From positions 992,001 through 1,056,000 of the forward strand of contig NZ_CP059987.1 in NCBI RefSeq assembly GCF_014483895.1: a DNA stretch of 64,000 bases, in the 5' to 3' direction. Below, piece by piece: positions 60,391-64,000 of the stretch. Source of the DNA: Protaetiibacter sp. SSC-01 (lineage in GTDB: Bacteria; Actinomycetota; Actinomycetes; Actinomycetales; Microbacteriaceae). The first letter of the stretch is position 1, and every line of letters starts with the position of its first letter. Position numbers and translations under genes: made by a program. The notes below the pieces were generated by a model that did not search any database, had not been told where the DNA came from, and saw only the letters and a list, made by a program, of their open reading frames with translations.

Positions 60391-61668
60391 TTGCTGCTCG
60401 TCGCCCCGGTGACCCACACCGGGGCCGTCGGCGTGCCCTGGAGCGTGGTCGGCGAGGCCCCCGCCTACCTGCAGTCGGACCCCGTGGGCGGCCCCTCGAC
60501 CCCGATCGACGCCCTGCAGGGCATCGCGCTCCTCGACCGGCTCGACTCGATGCCGCGCGGCGACGTGCGCGCGTTCCTCCAGGCCAACCCGGATGCCGTG
60601 CGCACGATGCTCGCGTCGCCCCCGAGCGCATCCGCCGTCGCCGCCTGGTGGGACAGCGCGCCCGCCTCGGGGCGCGGCATTCTGCGCTCGCTCGCGCCGC
60701 AGCTCGTCGGCAACCTGGAGGGCGTGCCGTACCGCGCCCGCGACCTCGCCAACCGCGACGTGCTCCAGGCGGCCGATGAGCAGCTCGAGACGCGACTCGG
60801 GGGCGTCATCGGACGCGCCGAGCGCGAGGAGCTCGAGGCGCGCCGCCACATGCTGCGCGAGGTCGAGCAGGCGCTCGAGGCGGGCGAGGACCGACGCCTC
60901 ATCGGGCTCGACGTCACCGGCGAGGGGCGCGCGATCGTCGCGGTCGGCGACGTCTCGCACGCCGATTACGTGACCTACCTCGTGCCCGGCATGTTCTTCG
61001 GCGTCGACGCGCAGATCGAGGCGTGGACGGCCACCGCGCAAGACCTCGTCGACGAGCAGGAGCGGCGCCTCGCCGCCGCCGGACGCAGCGGCACCGTCGC
61101 CGCCGTCGCGTGGATCGGCTACACCACCCCCAGCCTCGTCAACGTCGCCTCGATGGAGCTCGCACGCGAGGGGCGGGATGCGCTCACCGCCTCCCTGCAG
61201 GGGCTGCGGGCCGAGCGCGGCGACGACCAGCCGCACCTCGCCGTGCTCGCCCACTCCTACGGCTCCACCGCCGCGCTCCTGTCGCTCGAGGAGCACGACG
61301 TGAACGTCGACGCCCTCGCGGTCGTCGGTTCGCCCGGCAGCCCCGCACGCCACGCGTCCGAACTGCACGTGACGGGCGGCAACGTGTGGGTCGGGGCGGC
61401 CGAGTGGGACCCGATCCCCGCATCCGGCGTCTTCGGCAGCCAGCCCGCGTCGCGCGCCTACGGGGCGAAGCTGTTCTCGGTGGCGCCCGGGGTCGACCCC
61501 GCCACGGGGGAGACGCTCGGCGGGGCCGTCACCCACAACGACTACTTCGCGCGCGGCAGCATGTCGCTGCGCAACCTCGCGCTCATCGCGATCGGCGAGG
61601 GCGCGCAGGTGATCGGGCCCGACCACTCGCGCGGGGACTTCGCGCGGGCGCACACGCGCATCCGCTGA
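60391..61668 (+). CDS. alpha/beta hydrolase of the DUF1023 family
   Basis: 425 residues from TTG 60391 (GTG 60409 also possible). The C-terminal half is the DUF1023 hydrolase: AHADYVTYLVPGMFFGVD-like segment, VAWIGYTTPS, the nucleophile elbow LAVLAHSYGSTAAL with Ser, and late GGAVTHNDYF with His. Most family members are actinobacterial with unknown substrates. The start is doubtful: a GTG at 60351 in another frame begins MSYWEGQTAVRD and turns Arg-rich after about 20 codons, as if a frameshift near 60400 joined it to this gene. The 3' end merges with a tandem repeat. Confidence 0.8.
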   Translation: MLLVAPVTHTGAVGVPWSVVGEAPAYLQSDPVGGPSTPIDALQGIALLDRLDSMPRGDVRAFLQANPDAVRTMLASPPSASAVAAWWDSAPASGRGILRSLAPQLVGNLEGVPYRARDLANRDVLQAADEQLETRLGGVIGRAEREELEARRHMLREVEQALEAGEDRRLIGLDVTGEGRAIVAVGDVSHADYVTYLVPGMFFGVDAQIEAWTATAQDLVDEQERRLAAAGRSGTVAAVAWIGYTTPSLVNVASMELAREGRDALTASLQGLRAERGDDQPHLAVLAHSYGSTAALLSLEEHDVNVDALAVVGSPGSPARHASELHVTGGNVWVGAAEWDPIPASGVFGSQPASRAYGAKLFSVAPGVDPATGETLGGAVTHNDYFARGSMSLRNLALIAIGEGAQVIGPDHSRGDFARAHTRIR

Positions 61669-61730
61669 TCGCGCATCCGGTGACCGCGCATCCGGTGACC
61701 GCGCATCCGGTGACCGCGCATCCGCGGACC
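61656..61730 (+). repeat. five tandem copies of a 15-base unit at a gene end
   Basis: GCGCATCCGCTGATC (61656-61670), then GCGCATCCGGTGACC three times (61671-61715) and GCGCATCCGCGGACC (61716-61730). The first copy contains the last codons and stop of the DUF1023 gene, so the array probably grew out of it. Confidence 0.92.
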
Positions 61731-61775
61731 GCGCCGGTCGTCGCCCCCGTGACCGGGGCCCCGCGCACGCCCTCG

Positions 61776-61781
61776 TAGGAT
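61776..61781 (+). promoter_or_regulatory. -10 element TAGGAT of gatC
   Basis: TAGGAT, 7 bases, GTG 61789. An in-frame ATG at 61780 overlaps this -10 and so is probably not the start. Confidence 0.55.
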
Positions 61782-61788
61782 GGAGGGC

Positions 61789-62088
61789 GTGTCTGAGATC
61801 ACCCCTGACCTCGTGCGCCACCTGGCGCACCTCTCGCGCATCGGGCTGACCGACGAGGAGGTGGAGCGCCTCACGGGCGAGCTCGGCCAGATCGTCGACG
61901 CGGTGGCCACCGTGCGCCAGGTGGCGACCCCCGACGTGCCCGCCACGAGCCACCCGATCGCCCTCGGCACCGTCACGCGTCCCGACGTCGTCGGCCGCAC
62001 GCTCACGCCCGACGAGGCGCTCGCGGGCGCACCGGAGCGCGACGGCGACTTCTTCAAGGTCACCTCGATCCTGGGGGAGGAGCAGTGA
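61789..62088 (+). CDS. gatC: aspartyl/glutamyl-tRNA amidotransferase subunit C
   Basis: 99 residues from GTG 61789. Typical GatC start [25 protein letters not shown] and end [11 protein letters not shown]. It stabilises the GatCAB complex, which converts Glu-tRNA(Gln) and Asp-tRNA(Asn) to the amides. The stop overlaps the gatA GTG (GTGA). Confidence 0.95.
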   Translation: MSEITPDLVRHLAHLSRIGLTDEEVERLTGELGQIVDAVATVRQVATPDVPATSHPIALGTVTRPDVVGRTLTPDEALAGAPERDGDFFKVTSILGEEQ

Positions 62089-63587
62089 GCCTCGTCACCA
62101 AGTCCGCCGCGGAGCTCGCGGCCATGCTCGACGCAGGTGAGGTGTCGAGCGTCGAGGTCACGCAGGCGCACCTCGACCGCATCGCCGGGGTCGACGGCGC
62201 CGTGCACGCGTACCTGCACATCAACGAGCAGGCGATCGACACCGCCGCCGCGATCGACAAGAAGCGCGCCGAGGGCACCGCATCCGGTCTCGCCGGTGTG
62301 CCCGTCGCCATCAAGGACGTGCTCTGCACGCTCGACATGCCTTCCACCTCGGGCTCCAAGATCCTCGAGGGCTGGGTGCCGCCGTACGACGCGACCGTCG
62401 TCGCCCGGATGCGCGCGGCCGGCCTCGTGCCGCTCGGCAAGACCAACATGGACGAGTTCGCGATGGGCTCCTCCACCGAGCACTCGGCCTACGGCAACAC
62501 CCACAACCCGTGGGACCTCACCCGCATCCCCGGCGGATCGGGCGGCGGCTCGGCCGCGGCCGTCTCGGCGTTCGAGGCCCCGCTCGCGCTCGGCTCCGAC
62601 ACGGGCGGTTCGATCCGCCAGCCGGCGGCCGTCACCGGCTCGGTCGGTGTGAAGCCCACCTACGGCGGCGTCTCGCGCTACGGCGCGATCGCGCTCGCGT
62701 CGTCGCTCGACCAGGTCGGCCCCGTGACCCGGACGGTGCTCGACGCGGGCCTGCTGCACGACGTCATCGGCGGGCACGACCCGCACGACTCGACGTCGAT
62801 CCCGGATGCGTGGCCGTCGTTCGCCGAGGCCGCACGCGCCGGTCGGCGCGAGGGTGCGCTCAAGGGCCTCCGTGTCGGCATCGTGACCGAGCTCGCGGGC
62901 GGTGAGGGCTTCCAGCCCGGCGTCGTGCAGCGCTTCGAGGAGTCGCTCGCGCTGCTCGAGGCCGAGGGCGCGGAGCTCGTGCCGGTCTCGGCCCCGTCGT
63001 TCCAGTACGCGATCGCCGCGTACTACCTGATCCTCCCCGCGGAGGCGTCGAGCAACCTCGCGAAGTTCGATTCGGTGCGCTTCGGTCTGCGGGTGACGCC
63101 CGACGGCCAGCCGACCGTCGAGGACGTCATGTCGGCGACGCGCGAGGCGGGCTTCGGCGACGAGGTGAAGCGCCGCATCATCCTCGGCACCTATGCCCTC
63201 TCGGCGGGCTACTACGACGCCTACTACGGTTCGGCGCAGAAGGTGCGCACGCTCATCCAGCGCGACTTCTCGGCCGCCTTCGAGAAGGTGGACGTGCTCG
63301 CGACGCCGTCGGCGCCGACGACGGCGTTCCCGCTCGGCTCGAAGGTCGACGACCCGCTCGCGATGTACCTCAACGACCTCACGACGATCCCCGCGAACCT
63401 CGCGGGTGTTCCCGGCATCTCGCTGCCCTCGGGTCTCGCACCCGAGGACGGGCTGCCGGTCGGCATCCAGTTCATGGCGCCGGCTCGTGAGGACGCGCGG
63501 CTCTACACCGTGGGTGCGGCGCTCGAGCAGCTGCTCGAAGCGAAGTGGGGTGGCCCCCTCCTCGCCCAGGCCCCGTCGCTCGCCTGA
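62085..63587 (+). CDS. gatA: aspartyl/glutamyl-tRNA amidotransferase subunit A
   Basis: 500 residues. Amidase signature with Lys77 in [10 protein letters not shown], the glycine/serine-rich [13 protein letters not shown] and the nucleophile region [13 protein letters not shown] (Ser-cisSer-Lys triad). It releases ammonia from glutamine for transfer on the tRNA. It overlaps gatC by four bases. gatB, commonly next, is absent; a repeat and a convergent gene follow instead. Confidence 0.96.
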   Translation: MSLVTKSAAELAAMLDAGEVSSVEVTQAHLDRIAGVDGAVHAYLHINEQAIDTAAAIDKKRAEGTASGLAGVPVAIKDVLCTLDMPSTSGSKILEGWVPPYDATVVARMRAAGLVPLGKTNMDEFAMGSSTEHSAYGNTHNPWDLTRIPGGSGGGSAAAVSAFEAPLALGSDTGGSIRQPAAVTGSVGVKPTYGGVSRYGAIALASSLDQVGPVTRTVLDAGLLHDVIGGHDPHDSTSIPDAWPSFAEAARAGRREGALKGLRVGIVTELAGGEGFQPGVVQRFEESLALLEAEGAELVPVSAPSFQYAIAAYYLILPAEASSNLAKFDSVRFGLRVTPDGQPTVEDVMSATREAGFGDEVKRRIILGTYALSAGYYDAYYGSAQKVRTLIQRDFSAAFEKVDVLATPSAPTTAFPLGSKVDDPLAMYLNDLTTIPANLAGVPGISLPSGLAPEDGLPVGIQFMAPAREDARLYTVGAALEQLLEAKWGGPLLAQAPSLA

Positions 63588-63589
63588 CC

Positions 63590-63629
63590 CGCTGGTTGAG
63601 TAGCGCCAACGGCGCGTATCGAAACCCGC
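63590..63629. repeat. dispersed palindromic repeat after gatA
   Basis: CGCTGGTTGAGTAGCGCC followed by AACGGCGCGTATCGAAACCCGCC. It starts 3 bases after the gatA stop and lies between convergent genes. Confidence 0.9.
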
Positions 63630-63637
63630 CCCCCGCC

Positions 63638-64000
63638 TCACTCAGCGGCCGCTCGGTCGTCCGCGAACGCCCGGCGGGCGGTGAACCACCACCCGTACGC
63701 GGCGGCCGCGGCCGCGAGCGGGGAGGCGAGGGCGCCCGCCGAGAATCCGAGAGTCGCCCCCTGGAGCGCATCGCCGCGCCACGAGGTGGCCCCGATCAGC
63801 AGCCCGACGAGCGCGCCCATGACGACCGCGGCGGCTGCCCCGAGTGCGGCGTGACTGAGCACGTGCGGCCACCGTCGCTTCTCGCGCGTGAGTCGTCGCC
63901 CGACGAGTCGCGCGAGCGGGGCGAAGGCGAAGCCGGCGAGCGTCGTGGTGGGCACGATCCCGATGAGCCACCCGGTCGCGACGAGGTAGAGCGAGAAGGT
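63638..64000 (-). CDS. membrane protein, 5' partial, function unknown
   Basis: The frame is open past the window edge: before the GTG at 63955 the codons read TFSLYLVATGWLIGI, a good membrane helix, so the gene continues beyond 64000. Visible are three helices (that one, about AALGAAAAVVMGALVGLLIG, and LGFSAGALASPLAAAAAAYGWW) and a basic loop RRLTREKRRWPHV. Ends in RRAFADDRAAAE. No family recognised. Confidence 0.7.
   Translation of the reverse strand, partial: TFSLYLVATGWLIGIVPTTTLAGFAFAPLARLVGRRLTREKRRWPHVLSHAALGAAAAVVMGALVGLLIGATSWRGDALQGATLGFSAGALASPLAAAAAAYGWWFTARRAFADDRAAAE

Overview
The window is chromosomal DNA from a very high-GC Gram-positive bacterium, most likely an actinobacterium of the family Microbacteriaceae. 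The evidence is GTG/ATG starts, GTGA/ATGA gene overlaps, many transcripts that look leaderless, DUF2510 (WYPDP) proteins, a DevR/DevS pair, bd oxidase with a fused CydDC exporter, LAxTG-type wall anchors, and a dispersed palindromic repeat of the GGTTGAGTAG...GTGTCGAAACC type. I see no phage, plasmid, IS, CRISPR, rRNA or convincing tRNA gene.

Layout. 1-5816: the end of a 2-oxo-acid dehydrogenase operon (E1 beta partial, E2, SDR, quinone oxidoreductase), then a head-to-head APH-type kinase / acyl-CoA dehydrogenase pair driven by a symmetric divergent promoter with operators. 5924-14533: housekeeping genes (thioesterase, flavoprotein, truncated haemoglobin, MscS channel, rhodanese) and a compact GTPase/roadblock/DUF2510 module resembling a Streptomyces conservon without its histidine kinase. 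14698-22531: aminopeptidase N, a hypothetical gene with an unusual repeat cluster, RpiB, Nei glycosylase, PaiB-like protein, amidohydrolase, Dps.

22665-37225 looks like one physiological block: a DevR/DevS (DosR/DosS-type) two-component system with the haem-ligand His and distal Tyr conserved, a universal stress protein, Pta-AckA, and CydA-CydB-CydDC. GGGACnnnnGnCCC boxes matching the mycobacterial DosR site lie in front of devS/usp, pta and cydA. It reads as a compact hypoxia regulon joining acetate overflow to high-affinity respiration. The fused CydDC carries two copies of the genomic repeat, translated in frame, as the linker between its halves. A second NarL-type two-component system follows.

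39449-43335: a tiny DUF2510 protein, cold-shock protein, fatty-acid desaturase, ArsR regulator with MFS transporter. 43301-56498: a carbohydrate-utilisation locus (IclR regulator, sugar ABC permeases and binding lipoprotein, secreted-family-like FAD oxidoreductase, and two giant wall-anchored glycosidases, GH9-like and GH31). 56603-63587: mnmA, ligA, a DUF1023 hydrolase, gatC, gatA. A partial membrane protein closes the window.

The main points of novelty are the DevR-box regulon, the repeat-derived CydDC linker, the kinase-less conservon with DUF2510 partners, the surface glycosidase locus with its FAD oxidoreductase, and the preference of the dispersed repeat for gaps between convergent genes.
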